The position numbers and the translations under genes are program-made. The notes below the pieces were generated by a model, which ran no database searches, was not told the origin of the DNA, and saw nothing but the letters and a program-made list of their open reading frames with translations. From NCBI GenBank assembly GCA_002682825.1, contig NOKP01000023.1:620001-684000 (forward strand): a stretch of DNA of 64,000 nt, given 5' to 3'. This document shows, in pieces, positions 11,712 through 24,695 of this stretch. Source of the DNA: Neonectria sp. B-13 (taxonomy: Eukaryota > Ascomycota > Sordariomycetes > Hypocreales > Nectriaceae). Within the stretch, counting starts at the first letter, position 1. The number at the start of each line of letters is the position of its first letter.

Positions 11712-12884
11712 GCACCAATAACTTTTTGCCATTTTGCACCGCACCAGATATGATTCATTAACCACCAACATGCCTCGTTGAATTTTTGTTTATTTTCGTT
11801 CAGATAGGACTTATGGGGGAGCTTGAAGAGATTGCTCGATGTTGGGTGATTCTTGAGCTTGTATCACGTTGTTGCTGGGAAAGAAGTGAGGGGAAGGAGG
11901 AATGTTTACATATGTGCGCATGGCAACAGTGAGGAGAGACATTCGCATCTGGGCTGCAGCTGCACAGCCTAATTTTAAGAGGTTAATTAATAAGACTGTG
12001 CATACGCAGGTTGACGAATGCAGCGATGGGGTATTTTTACTTCGCATTGTCTTTCTGTGCATGAGAGACAAAGAAGCAGAAACAAAGACAGACAACCCGA
12101 CGGTGCTCTATCGATAAGCCCGCCGACGACTGCCCCTGGCGCGTCTTCTGGCAACGCGTTCCTGTCCAGTGTGATTCATCAGCGACAGCGGACATGCTAA
12201 TTACCTGTTAGCGGACTCATTAGCGGACTGTCGCCAGCGCGGCCGGTTGCTTACAGGCTACAGCTGGCGGTTGGTTTGTTTTCAAGGCGGAGCAGCCAGG
12301 CCGCGCCGGAAAAAGCGCCAAAAAAGCACCAAAAAAAGAGCAGCAAAGCACGCCCATTGGCAAGTAAACACAACAACATAATTTGCACAGGTCACCACCA
12401 TCGCAACCACGGTCCACGGCCCACGGCTTCGACTTCCCGCAAACCTCACAGCGGCTGCACACACATTCCCTCCTTTTGCATCTGCCATCCCATGGCCAGC
12501 TTCCAGTGACCAGCCTTTCTCTCCCGGCTGCCCTCAGTGCCCGATTCTTCGCCCCTAATCCCCCTCCCTTTCCTTAGCCTTTAGGCTTCTCCCGCCCGCC
12601 GCGTCTCTAATTCGAATTTCCATCAAACAACCCCGCCCTCGTGTTCGAGGTCCCCTTGCTGACCGATCCCACCTCGCCCCCACCTTCGACATCGACGACA
12701 AAGAGGACAACGACGACGACGGTAGCTGCTGCGACCACTGCGAAGGCCATATCTCGACCACCGCGGCCTCTCGACGCCTTCCGCCGGCACGACTCCGTGT
12801 TGAAACCGTCTCGCCGGATCATTGGATCGGCCTTCTCGTTCTGCATCCCGTACCGACCCTCCCTCTCTCATCACACCTCTAGCC
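11712..12884. other. Intergenic and pyrimidine-rich CDK1 leader
   Basis: About 1.2 kb. The first part is AT-rich without a gene. From about 12380 it becomes C/T-rich up to the CDK1 ATG, the usual look of a fungal housekeeping promoter and 5' UTR. Overlapping open frames there are low complexity. Confidence 0.5.
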
Positions 12885-14060
12885 ATGGAGAACTACCAGA
12901 AGTTGGAAAAGATTGGTGAAGGTGCGTCATGCCTGCATCCCATTTGCCTCAAGTCGCGGTCCCTCGGTGCACTGTTTGCTGTGGAAGCGGCCCTCTTTGT
13001 CCATCGACATACCTCACCGCTGCGTCCTCGATGCTAATTCTTTCATCACTACATAGGGACATACGGTGTCGTCTACAAGGCCCGAGATCTCGCCAACGGT
13101 GGCCGGATTGTCGCCCTGAAGAAGATCCGTCTCGAGGCTGAAGATGAGGGTGTTCCCAGTACCGCGATCCGCGAAATCTCCCTCCTCAAGGAGATGCGAG
13201 ACCCCAACATCGTCCGCTTGCTGAACATCGTCCACGCGGACGGTCATAAGTTGTACCTCGTCTTCGAGTTCCTTGATCTCGATCTCAAGAAGTATATGGA
13301 GTCTCTGCCTGTCAGTGACGGTGGTCGTGGTAAGGCCCTGCCCGAGGGCGCGTCGGTGCACCTGATGCACCTTGGTCTTGGCGACATGGTCGTCCGCCGG
13401 TTCATGATGCAGCTCTGCGACGGAATCAAGTACTGCCACTCCCACCGTGTGCTCCATCGCGACCTTAAGCCTCAGAACCTGCTCATCGACAAGGATGGAA
13501 ACTTGAAGCTGGCCGATTTTGGTTTGGCCCGCGCCTTTGGTGTGCCCTTGCGCACCTACACTCACGAGGTCGTCACGCTATGGTACCGCGCTCCCGAGAT
13601 TCTGCTGGGTGGAAGACAGTACTCGACCGGCGTTGATATGTGGTCGGTGGGCTGCATCTTTGCAGAAATGTGTACTCGCAAGCCGCTTTTCCCTGGTGAC
13701 TCGGAGATTGACGAGATCTTCAAGATCTTCCGGTACGTTGACATGGCATTCGTGAATCACTCCTCGGCATAGTGACTGACAGTAGTATCTAGCACTCTTG
13801 GAACTCCCGGAGAAGAGCTGTGGCCTGGCGTCACCTCGTACCCTGACTTCAAGTCGTCCTTCCCGAAGTGGCAGCGTGATATGAACGCCGTGCTCTGCCA
13901 TAACCTTGACGACCAAGGTCTCGACCTTCTAGAAATGATGCTCGTTTACGACCCGGCTGGACGACTTTCGGCGAAGCAGGCGTGCAACCACCCTTACTTT
14001 GAGGACTACCTGGCAGAGCAGCAAGTGGCGACTGGTCGTGCGAATGGATACTATCACTAG
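12885..14060 (+). CDS. cdc2: Cyclin-dependent kinase 1 (Cdc2/Cdc28)
   Basis: Three exons, 12885-12921, 13057-13732 and 13793-14060, separated by introns of 135 bp (GTGCGT...TAG, splitting the Gly-rich loop) and 60 bp (GTACGT...TAG), give 326 residues. All landmarks are present: [13 protein letters not shown] then TYGVV with the inhibitory Thr-Tyr pair, VALKKI lysine, the cyclin-binding PSTAIRE helix, [10 protein letters not shown] catalytic loop, ADFGLARAF, the activating Thr in [14 protein letters not shown], and [13 protein letters not shown]. Compared with yeast and animal CDK1 it carries an insertion of roughly 20 residues after the hinge ([12 protein letters not shown]...), known from filamentous fungi. 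It drives G2/M and G1/S with B-type cyclins and is normally essential. The family assignment is certain. Confidence 0.97.
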
Positions 14061-17000
14061 AATGGGTACAATGGTCCGTTCCCGACGGCAGGCTGAGCGT
14101 CTTTCGACCAGCTGGTGAGAGAAAGCATCCTTTGAAACTTATTTTCAGGATACAAAGGGAATCTCCGGACTTTGGCCGTGCGGAGATTCCGTGGTTGATA
14201 TTGACATGGCCACGAAAATACCAAGACAGACAAGCGGATGTGCGCGGCGGCATCGCAGTACAGGACGCTTACCCGGGAGCTCACTCGGTTGCTTTGCTTT
14301 ACTTATTTTTTGAAAGCCCTCCGCACACCCTCCCGCCAACACTGCCTGCATCAAACAGGAAAACGTTGGTCAGGATGCCGAAGCTGGTCCTTGAATTGGC
14401 GACCCGTGCCAAGGGAACGAGATGGCATTGTGGAGGTGCAGGGAACCGACGCCAACAAGGCGGACTGGGCGAAAACATAGTCGGATGACAGAGTAGGGGG
14501 ATAGGGCAAGGCTGGCACGACTTTCTGTGGGAGGGCGGCATTTCATTTTGTTTGGCTTGAGTGTACAGAGTAGACGGGGCACACAGTCTGGTCCTCCGGC
14601 AAGGCAGGACAGGCAGGGTAATGGATGACTCAAAACTAGCTGCTGCGATGAATGTAGCCAACGGATGTAGCCAACAAGCCAACCAAATCAGGCATCATGG
14701 TGCTTGGGACGTGTGGTGATGCCAACTGAGTGAGGACCAACGGTTTGCACCTAACAAGCAGCATGTGCCAACGGACCTACGGGCCAACGGGGGCCGCATA
14801 CAACAAGCTGCGGATGATCTTCACTGCCCGTCTACCAGACTGCTGGGACATGCGGTTGGGTTGGGAACCGCAGAGTCGGGTTCTTTGCATAGCCCCGGCC
14901 GCCTTGAGCGGCCATGATCCTTTGTACTTTCGTCTGATGATGAGTCTATGAGGATGCGCCATGGAAATGCAAAAATCCTTCAACTCGGTCCACCCTTTAC
15001 GCCAGATCCAACCCCAAGCGCCTTTATCAAGATTAAAGGAACTGTACTCGTACAGTTTTACGAAATTACCATGTCTATACTTAGAGCGTTGCCGCACAGG
15101 TACGAAGCGCCTGATGGTGTCGGCGGGTAGTGGTAAGCGCTCGTAGTGCGGTCCTTGTATTCACGTGTTTCTCTGTCCTTGATGACTTAGCAATCTACTG
15201 TAGACATGTTTGACACGTCCAGAGGACCCTGTGTTCTATTCTCGTTCGGTAGGCGCCTGGGTGGGAGATGATGGGCAGGGGTGTAACCGGTTGGTTGCTG
15301 AAACGCGGCGCTTGGGGTGGGTGTTTGTTTATTTAGGCGCTGAGATGGGCATGGGCTGAGCGGGTTTCAGGTATTCTTCCGGAGATGGACTGTACCGATC
15401 CTGTGGGATTCGGATGGATAACGTTCCAGCTAGAATGTTCCGACTTGTTTGAGGTTTGGCGATGGGGCATTGTCGAGCTTCGATCGGCATGGAAGACCTT
15501 GGGAGGCAACCCGCCATGATGAAGCAACTAAGCGCCGGTCCCTCACCACGAGTGCAATCTCGACGGATCTCAATCCTCGAACCTGCCCGTGGTCGTTATG
15601 CAGTATGAGATGAACCCCAACACTGCTGAAAAAAAATGCCCCGGAGCTACTGCAACCTGTGTTTCGATGTACGCTCCGTCGAGGCGGCGGTGCACAGAAC
15701 GGCATGTCGCGAGCACGCTTCCCTCTCTCGGCGTGTCCCGAACGGCGAAGAGCCAACGGCCGCGAGGTGGGGCCTTTATTTTGCTGTCGTCGGGTGGAGA
15801 ATGGGGAGGCTCCGGAGGCAGCCGGCGAGCGGGCCGACCGATAGGGCAGAAGGATGAGGAGGGTTTGTTGCCCGGGATGGACTTTGGACAGGAGGATTTC
15901 AGATGATGATGGATGTTTGAATGGCCATTGGATGATGGTGGATTTCGAACTTGGAATTGTCAGTCAGCACTCAATTCAGGGCAATGTGGGGGTTGTTCGT
16001 ATCGCTGCGGTGTTGCATCCGAACACAGTCACACAAGATCAAGTGCTTTGGTTGCAGCGGTATCGCAGGTAAGAAACTCAGCAGTAAGGCTCATCTCAAC
16101 AGTCAGTGGTCAGTCCGTGTTGTAGTAAACCCGCGTGGACCTAGTTAGCTCTTCAGCTTCCCCCGCACGACCTCCTCACGCAAGGACAACGTCGTGAGCG
16201 AGCACGCGGACTGGTCATGAGGTCGAGGCTAAGATGGATCCCACGATGGATCCCCCGCCGCCAGTGTTGCCCCTCAATCCTTGGAAAGAGGAGTTAAGGA
16301 CCAACAAGGACACCGTTTCCGCAGTTTGTTGCCAACTGACTGGGGGGGCGGGGTTCTTACGCTGCGACGGGGTGGCTGGTGATGTTGGTCATGATGGAAC
16401 GCTTGGACATGGATACATGACAATAGAGAATTGGAGAGCAAGGCTGTCAGCCAAGTCACTTGACCTGGTGTTGTTCCCTTGTGGTGTAGCAGCGGTGACC
16501 TGTGGCGATCTGCACTAGGGGGCTAGAGTGAGCGACCACGATGGTTAGGGGAGGGAGCTGGCCCCTAGAGCGACTCGATATTCACAGCCTTATCGACTAG
16601 CTCCGTCCCTATTGCCTGGGATGACACCGGCGTGCTGGCACTGTTGGCCTCATCAGTTCTTGGACGAATGGCGATGCCGCAAGCACTGGCAACTCACGGG
16701 CCATGAAACGCGCCGCCCATGGCCAGTGACAGACTCGGCCGCATCAACCGAGTTCGACCTGCCTAGAGAGTAGCAGTGCATCGTAGTGGACGTGTAGTGT
16801 CGCGTGGTTTTTGCAGAAGCGGTGACTCGGCTTGGTGGCCTTCTCCCCCAACAAATCTCAACCATCGGGGTTGCAGCTGCGCCCAGAAACTGTTGCGGCG
16901 GTGCTGCACTCTAAAGTCTTTGATACGCAATGCGCTGTCGACATCCCGGATCGAGGACGGAGCTAATTACTTCGTACTCGGTGGTTGTGGTGTTCGTATT

Positions 17001-20000
17001 GCAGAGCAGAAGCCGCTTTTGCCCTGCGGCCAAGAACTCGTCCTCCTGTCGTCATAGTCCGCGTGGACGCATTGCCACTGGCCACTGGCCACTAGCCACA
17101 CAGGGGCTCCTCCCGCCTCAGCCACACCTTGCCTGCGTAACATTGAAGAAACCGAGGCATGAACGGAGCCTGCGCATCGCCGACACCGACAACTGACAAC
17201 CCGGATTCCACCGTTCATGCCGACACTATGCAAGAGTGGCCGTACAATGATGTCGGCGACCTTATTTTTGCCTCTGCCTTGATTCCACAAGTCTTGACTT
17301 TTGACTTTTTTCTCTCTTCGAATGACATATCCCAGGAAAACAAGTGGGCAAGTTGTCAGGGATGTTGGCCCCTGTCCGCAACCGCACTTGGGCTAAATGC
17401 GGCCGGCCAATCGCCGTGGGCAGATGGCCCGTGTTGATGGGCGCCGGTGGGAGGGCGAATCTGGGGACGAGGACGGCTCTACGACGGACTAGGGAAGGGA
17501 CGGAATACGAAAGGTTGCAGGGATTATGTCCCCCTTCCCATCTTTTGTTTGCTCTCAACTTGACAGGCTTCAGGGGTTAGGGGTCGGAAACCAAGAGATG
17601 GTGGGGTGGGTTCTGTGTGCAATCGACTGGTGGTTTTGTAGTTTGGCGGTGGATGAAAGAAGGAATGCCAGATGCTTATTGGAGATGGTGTCAGTTGTCG
17701 ACGGCAACACACCCGGCCTTTTGGGGGCATGAGATGCGTGTGTCCAGGTTAAGGCCGGGGGCGGTGAAGCGGAGCGAGAAGCACCAACGGCCAAAGTACC
17801 AACCAAATTTTCTGAAGCGATGAGAGTCAACCGATGGACGCGATAGATTTTGCTTCCCTTAATCTTCGGTCCCGAGTCCCAGAGATAAGTAACCAACCTG
17901 CCAGCCCGATTCCGAAAAGTCGAACTCAATCACCATGTGAAAGAGTCCGGTCCATCCAGATGGAAGAGCGAGCAAAAGCATCGTCCGGAGGTCCGCTCCC
18001 GAGACAAGGCCTCGGTGGAGCAATTCTGTCTTTTTGTGGCTGGCGGACGGACACCGCGAGATCCCTGCATGGGGCACCAAGGTCTCAAGGCGTCTGGGCT
18101 TTTGGGACCGGACTGGACTCGAACTGGAGACGCAAAAAGGCCCTAGAGCGGGCCGGTTGATAGACATGGATGGATCGATGGATCATGGATCCCGCGCTAT
18201 CTGAACAAGTACGAAGTACCCAATGTCAAATGCTAAAATCCGCATTGCCAAGTTACGCCATTGGACGAGGGCAACATGCATTTACACAGAGACTCGAGAC
18301 CCTTGTTCCGTTGGTATGCAGCTGCCAACCATTTGATCAACCACTGGTAATTAATCATCATGGCCTGCCTCGTGCCAGGGGTCTAGAGCCCAAGGGCCTC
18401 AAGGTTTCCCACACCATCCATCGCCAGAGACGAGACTGCTCTGCGGTGGGGACAAAGTTCCCTTCTTCCATGTCCCCGGCCATCTTGAAGCCATCAGCTG
18501 GCATGCCGCATTCCACGGGCAGCGCACAGCTCAACCCGCGTACACACTGACGCCCCTTACCACACCCGCCTGCCCTCCCACCTAATGTTGGCCCCCTCGC
18601 CATTCCCCAAACGGGCTGCTCCCGAGGTGCTAGTGGCCTCCTTCCGACGGGCTGGGCAGTCCATTGGGAAGAGCTGGCTTTGTTTCTTGGGACACCTCGA
18701 GACAGGGCGGCGGGTGTGGGGGGAAGCTACGCTACTTTGCAGCATTTGCGTATTGCGACGAGTTGGAAGGGGGTAAAAAGTGAGACAGCTGGGTGATGGA
18801 CTTGGTCATTATGATGTTATTACTGAACGGGGACGTGCGGACGCGGGGCCGATGGAGTGGGAAGAGGGGGCTTGCAGACGGTGGTCCGGGCCGTGGCCGT
18901 GATGCGGGTGTTGAGTCGGCGAAGGATGATGCGACAGCGTTGTGATGAAGCTGTACGCAAGCAGCACTTTACAATTCCTCTGCAGCGCATTCAAACTCCG
19001 TACCCAGGCTTCAGAAAGACCAGAAGAGAAGGCGAGGAGACGAGACGAGACGAGGCCATGCCGAAGCAGCAACACACATCAAACACGAGGCGTCCGGATC
19101 CGTGAAAGCTTCGCCGGGCCCCTGGCTGACAGGCTTGGTTCGACTGGCTGGGGGCCGTCTGAACTTGGATGAATGACCTGCAGCATCGCCGGGGTTCCGT
19201 GGATCGTGATTGATAGATCACCAATCGATGCATCAGGACAGGGTCGTTGCTCGTTAGCGGCCCCCCCGTCCTACCCTGGCCCCAGTTCTGAACCCCCTCC
19301 CTTCCTGGACGAGGATGTCCCAGTCCAGTCCCAATCCATCTGAATCTATCGAGCACCACCCAGCTTGGGCCAGAGATGGACTCATCCACGGCGTTGTGTA
19401 GGTTTTCTGTTTCGCTTCCGTCCAAAAGCTCTACTTAGGCTTTGTCTCAACCAGGCGGGCTCCCTTGGCGATAGACTCGACCGGCTTCCAACGATGCCAT
19501 CAGTCGAGCTACCTATCGTCCTGTGATGAAGTACTGGAATGTGACCGGGAGACGCGCGAACGCCTAGTTGGGCCCTTTTTGATATCTGGATTGAGTGACG
19601 CCATGATGCTTCGGGCTGTAATCGATCCGGAGAGGACTACCGCCACAGCTTCGGGAAATGGAGCGTAGATCTTCGGCCGCGATGCGCTGGAGCCGGACCT
19701 TGATCGAGCCTAAGGCTAAGGCTGGCTTGAGCTTGAAGCTGCTCGCGACGACGGCCGGGCTGGCTGACACCAGGGCCACGGAGATGAAGGCAATCAATCG
19801 ATGACTACGGAACCTGCGAATCGGGAGGCGTCCGCCAACCATCAGCCCAAACCCCACGGACGGGTCCTCACCACTGGTGCTTGCGGGCTTGGATCGCAGC
19901 GAGGCGGATGGCGTGTGGGTTGGCAATCGACGGTAGAGTGGAAATGACCTGGAGATGGCGTCGTGTTGATTACGCTCGTCCTCGCTTCACGACGACGCAA

Positions 20001-21600
20001 TGTAACCAAAAGGAAAAAGAAAAAGCAAGACGACGGGAGCCGATGAGGCGGGACGGCCAACCGCAAGGGCGACTTAGACTACCAGGTTTCAGGTACAAGC
20101 GAGGCGGCTTGGAGAAGCCCATTGTGCATCGCATCTCATCTCAGCCTCATTTCTCCACGGGAACGGCTTTGTGTATTGTGCACTTGTTTTTCTTTTTATT
20201 CTACCCTTGCTCGGGCGTCTTTGCTTCGTCTTGCGTGTTTCTCCTTGCTGCTGCGGTTGCTGCTGCAACTATTTTATGGTGCCACTCCTGCGTAACGCCC
20301 GCATGCAAGAGTGAGTGGCCTACGTGCTGTGATGTGATGTCTGTCGTGGACGCAGCACAACGGCAGCACTGGCCGTTCTTATGGGTCGTGTATCAGCGCC
20401 GTCGCTTATGCAGAAGGGCCCTCGAGTCCCGTCCGTGTTGAGGCGGCGTTATACAAAAAATACAACAGAACTCAAAGCGAGATTTGTTGTTGTTGATGGC
20501 GAAGGATGGATGCACTGTACGAGCCAAAAATGAATAAACGGTACCCGTGCGGATAGAAGAGGTTAATTAGCTGCCCAGGCCGAGCCGTCTGCAAGGTAGC
20601 AAGGAAGTCAAACAAGCGGAAGCAAATCCTCTTTCATGCCTGGGCTGGTAACGCCCGTGGCTCTGTGCTTTTTTTGGTCCATGCGATCCGTCGCGCGTAG
20701 TGAAGTAAAAAAAGACATGGCGAGCGCCTATGCCCCGGCGGCAGGTGCAGCAGCCAGCAGCAGCAACGTGCACGGTGCTGTGTCTGTACAGTACGCAGCA
20801 CACCCCGGCCTCGCAGGGCAAATTAACCCAGTAATCTATTCGTAGTTAATCTTGCTACCTTACCTCAGATAGGCGGCATCTGGGGTGTGGAGCCTCCTTC
20901 CTCGTCCGATGGTGAAGCAGCACTCGAGTCTGGAGGCTACGCGTCCATGAAACGCACAGTAGTGAGTGGCTGACTGGCTGGCTGGCTGTGGTTCCAGGGA
21001 CCGTATGAACGGCCACGATAGCACAGCCTCCCCCGACGAGCGTCAAACAGCTGCCGTCTAATCCAGACAAGGAAGGAAGCCTTGGGGAAGCACTTGCAAC
21101 GGTTGCTTCCATCGTCTGGCCATTGGATATCCGCCCGCAGCTGATTGGACGAGCCGCAGTCGACCAGGGAAACAGGAGTTGGCATCGAAAGGCGGTTTCA
21201 AGTGTCGAGCCGTCACAGCCAATCAAGGCCGTCGAGCCGCCCAAGACCTGCAACCGCAGCGTTTTCCCGTGTTTGAGCGCTCGTGCGCGCGCGCCAGTCA
21301 GGAGCCGCAGGACGGGGCCCTCCTCGCAGCGGCAACACCACGGCCGGCTTCCCATTTGGTTGGCAGCCGGTGGACAGATTTGCCATCGGCCGAGTTGCAG
21401 CCCAGCCGGCGATGCGACCATGCGACTGGACGAGCTTCACTGGCAGTGGCAGTCAATCTCCTCGCCCCCCCTGCGCGGGCTGCTGGTCTGCGCTGGCGGT
21501 GCGTTGCCTGGTTCTTTCTCCGTCGTTTTGGTGTCTTTGCCCCCAGTTGGACGGACCACAACATCGAGGCCAAGAAGCCGGAGAAGGGATACAATACAAA
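14061..21600. other. Gene-poor interval downstream of CDK1
   Basis: About 7.5 kb in which I cannot support any gene. Open frames on both strands are short, overlap one another and show no family motif, signal peptide or consistent splice structure. The composition is mixed and not pyrimidine-rich until the far end. Short tandem GACT/GGCT words occur at about 20964-20990. It could contain a non-coding RNA, far-upstream control sequence of the cyclin gene, or decayed DNA. Confidence 0.5.
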
Positions 21601-23552
21601 GTCTGCCCCCATCGGCCACTTTCCCGCCCTTCACATCTTCGAACAACCCACTCTCCCATCCTTCCCTCCATCTCCATCGCCATCCTCCTTTTTTTCCTTG
21701 TTGCCCTTTTTGATTTCCTTATTCAGATTCTTTGGAATTCCGTCGGCGGCTTTATTGACTCCAAGGGCGCCCCCTCGTTTCCATACTCCAAACCGTCTAC
21801 GTACCTCTGGCAGGTATCCATACACCGCGAAACCCCTTTGAAACGAACCAACAATACGACCATCACCCGCAGTCTTGACGACTCGCCGCCCTAGTGCTTT
21901 CGCTCTCAGTCTCCCCAAAAGTCTGTCTTCGTGGTGCCGGTCACCCCCCTCTAGAGACGAGCAAGACTCTCTCTCCTTGACACCTCTCCCTTTGTATTCG
22001 TTTTTCAATTCCAATCAATACATCCCCTCCCCTTGCTACGGGTTCGTTCTATCGATTTACCTGGCTCCAACTCCAACAATCGACAACCCCTTCAACAAGC
22101 TGGTCTTGATCAATTCTCTATAAACTCGTCTGGACTCGCAGCCTCTCTTGTGTGTTTCCATCACCATCACCATCACCATCACAATCACCATCAGCCATCA
22201 TCAGCCCCTGCAACGCCTCAATTCCAGTTCTCGGAATCCACCACCGCTCGAATCCGAAATTTCAGATCCGGCCCGCCATCCACGATCTGCCCCCCGCTCC
22301 TCGCTCTTTGCCGCCAAAGTTTAAGAGCCTTTCACAATCAGCTCTCTTCCGGCCCCAGACTAAACCGGAAGCTTAATTGTTCGTGAACGTTCGTTCGCCT
22401 AATCAAACCGTGACCGGATTGTACGAAAGGCCTCGGCCATCTTGACTCGTGCTTCTGGACCTCGTTTGCATCCCGTCAATCCCGCTTCCGCCCTCGCTCC
22501 GGACCCGGCGGAAAACCACCACCACAACCCGCACAGCACACCGGCTCTTGCACGACACCGCAAGCGAAAACTTTCATTTGCACCAGACTATTGTTGCATT
22601 GTTGGGACTTTTTTGATTCATTCTCTGCTCCCGTCGAGCAAAGCAAGCGACCCAACCCAGCACAATCCATCTTCTACAAACGGCCCTTTCGTCTCTTTCG
22701 GCTCTCCGGGCGCGTCGCGAAACCACGTCGAAAACCCGACCGAAACCGAAACCGCCGAAACGCAACCAACCACGCACTCCCAGCCAAGGCAACGCACGCA
22801 CTGCGACGCGAGAGCAACGCAACACCAAGACCCAAGCCACAGCGAAGCAAGCAGCCCAGCGATTCTCCTCACGCCCCTCTCGACTACCCTTCGCCACCCC
22901 TCCCCGCATTTGTCGGCCTGTAAGTGGTCCCCCTCCCAGCGCTTTGATTCCACTGAATCGCCAACTGACTTGGGCCTGTCCAGCGCCACTTCCAGACCCA
23001 GCCCAACCCAGCCCGTTCTAGGAACCTCCAGGCTCCACCGGAAGAAAACCCCCTGCCGGACTTCCCAGACCCACCGGACCCGCTCCCCACCACACTGCAA
23101 GCCCACTGCAAGCCTACTGCAAGCCCACTAAAGCAGTCTCCACCACGGCACCTCCAGCACCCCTGCCCACCTGTGAGTACCCCCTGCAAGCCAGCCTGTG
23201 GCACCGCACCGCACCTGGTGGACTCAGCCTCGTGGCCCCTCCCCCAAACGTCACCCACTGACGACTCAATAGCCAAGGTCACTTGTCCTAAACGAGGCAC
23301 ATGAGCGTCTGTCTGCTTCGTGTCTGATATATCAAGCCTCGCGCCCCCGTCATACCCTCCCCTTGTTGTCACCAGTTCAAGCTCTTGGCTTTGCATCAAG
23401 CCCTATATACCCTTCCTCCTTCTCCCATCCTCCCATCCCAACCCGTCTTGGTGGTATCCAGCAATCTACGCCCCTTCCCACTTATACGTCGGGTTGACCC
23501 CAACTACCTTAATCCACCACCACCACCACCACACTCACACCACACCTCCGCA
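21601..23552 (+). promoter_or_regulatory. Long C/T-rich leader of the PCL-type cyclin gene
   Basis: About 1.9 kb of pyrimidine-rich DNA up to the cyclin ATG, with a CATCAC-type hexanucleotide run at about 22159-22200 and imperfect TGCAAGCC(C/T)AC repeats at about 23095-23130. Several AUGs lie in it, so either uORFs or leader introns are likely. Long, multi-uORF leaders are common for fungal cell-cycle regulators; this particular assignment is inference from composition and position. Confidence 0.45.
22159..22200. repeat. CATCAC hexanucleotide repeat
   Basis: About four tandem CATCAC units with imperfect neighbours, in the leader of the cyclin gene. In one frame it encodes a His tract, which is a chance effect. 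Confidence 0.8.
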
Positions 23553-24695
23553 ATGGATTACTCGAGGTATCTCACCATGGAGGAGCTCAACAAGAATGCT
23601 CTTGAGCAATTCGTCTACCAACCCGTCGGCCGCGACATGATTTCCTACCTTGCCGAAGCCGCCAACAACGTCATCTCATGCGACACTTCTCTCATGCCTC
23701 CCGCCCCCGTCGACGCCCGGAACATGCCCCCCTCGCCTCCCCGGAGTCCCGAGCCCCGTACCGTCCGCTCCGAAGATGGCGGCCTTCCCACTCTGGAGGA
23801 GTTCATCACCCAGCTTGTCGTCTCCTCCAACGTCCAGGTCCCCACCTTGATGTCGACTCTCGTCTACCTCACCCGCCTCAAGTCCAAGCTCCAGCCCATG
23901 GCCCGCGGCCTGCGATGTACCACCCACCGCATCTTCCTCGCTGCTCTGATCCTCGCTGCCAAGTACCTCAACGACAGCTCACCCAAGAACAAGCACTGGG
24001 CCAACTACTCTCACATCAACACCGAGGTTTACAACTTCGGCTTCAGCCGCACCGAGGTGAACCTCATGGAGAAGCAGCTCCTCTTCCTACTCGAGTGGGA
24101 TCTCCGCATCACCGAGGAGGACCTCTACCGCGAGCTCGACGACTTCCTCGAGCCCCTCCGCCACAAGGTCGCCGAGCGCCACGCCAAGAAGATGCGCCAC
24201 CGCGAGGAGAAGCTCCGCCAGCAGCACCTCTACGCTGCCTCGACGCGGTACCCCAGCCCTCCCGCGTCCCGTGGTCACTCCCGCTCCCGCCAGACGACCC
24301 CCGAGCACACTCGCACGCACTCGCACACCCGAACCATCAGCGGCCAAAGCGGTCCCATTACGCCTCCCGGCCTCACCTACAGCAGCTCTGCCAGCTCATA
24401 CGCCTCTTCCACCTCCAGCCGAGCCTACTCGCGGGCCACTACCCCTCTTGACTCGGAGCAAGAAGCCTCTTACCTCTACGAGACCCAGCAGTGCAGTCTC
24501 TACGACTCGCCCGTGCAAATCGTCGCTGACGTCGACTACCCCAAGCGCGCCCCCGCCGGCCGCATGCTCCCGTACGAGATCTCAGCCGACGAGTACCAGC
24601 AGTACCAGCACAACGAGAGTCAGTGCAAGAAGCAGCGCCCTTCGAAGCGCGGCATGTGGGGACGTCTGCTCGGTGGTTCCGTCGCTGCGCGATAG
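23553..24695 (+). CDS. Pho85-type (PCL1/2-like) cyclin
   Basis: A single-exon protein of 380 residues. Residues about 95-230 form a cyclin box of the PCL subgroup: LEEFITQLVVSSNVQVPTL, LVYLTRLKSKLQP, the core CTTHRIFLAALILAAKYLNDSS, then KNKHWANYSHI and LMEKQLLFLLEWDLRI. PCL1/2 cyclins activate the kinase Pho85 at the start of the cell cycle and in polarity; Aspergillus PclA also interacts with CDK1. The C-terminal third is Ser/Thr/Pro/His-rich and probably a phosphorylated, unstable tail (SPPAS, TTPEHTRT, SGPITPP). It is preceded by an unusually long leader and a 9.5-kb interval after CDK1 on the same strand. The start is the first ATG giving the conserved MDYSRYLTMEELN beginning. Confidence 0.85.
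   Translation: MDYSRYLTMEELNKNALEQFVYQPVGRDMISYLAEAANNVISCDTSLMPPAPVDARNMPPSPPRSPEPRTVRSEDGGLPTLEEFITQLVVSSNVQVPTLMSTLVYLTRLKSKLQPMARGLRCTTHRIFLAALILAAKYLNDSSPKNKHWANYSHINTEVYNFGFSRTEVNLMEKQLLFLLEWDLRITEEDLYRELDDFLEPLRHKVAERHAKKMRHREEKLRQQHLYAASTRYPSPPASRGHSRSRQTTPEHTRTHSHTRTISGQSGPITPPGLTYSSSASSYASSTSSRAYSRATTPLDSEQEASYLYETQQCSLYDSPVQIVADVDYPKRAPAGRMLPYEISADEYQQYQHNESQCKKQRPSKRGMWGRLLGGSVAAR

Noticed and set aside
19881..20441. 186-codon frame with a hydrophobic segment (FFFLFYPCSGVF...)
   Set aside because: Apart from a T-rich stretch giving Phe/Leu it has no family features; preceded by no leader.
21123..21894. Three overlapping frames of about 200 codons
   Set aside because: They overlap in all three frames of the same strand, a sign of stop-poor C-rich DNA and not of coding.
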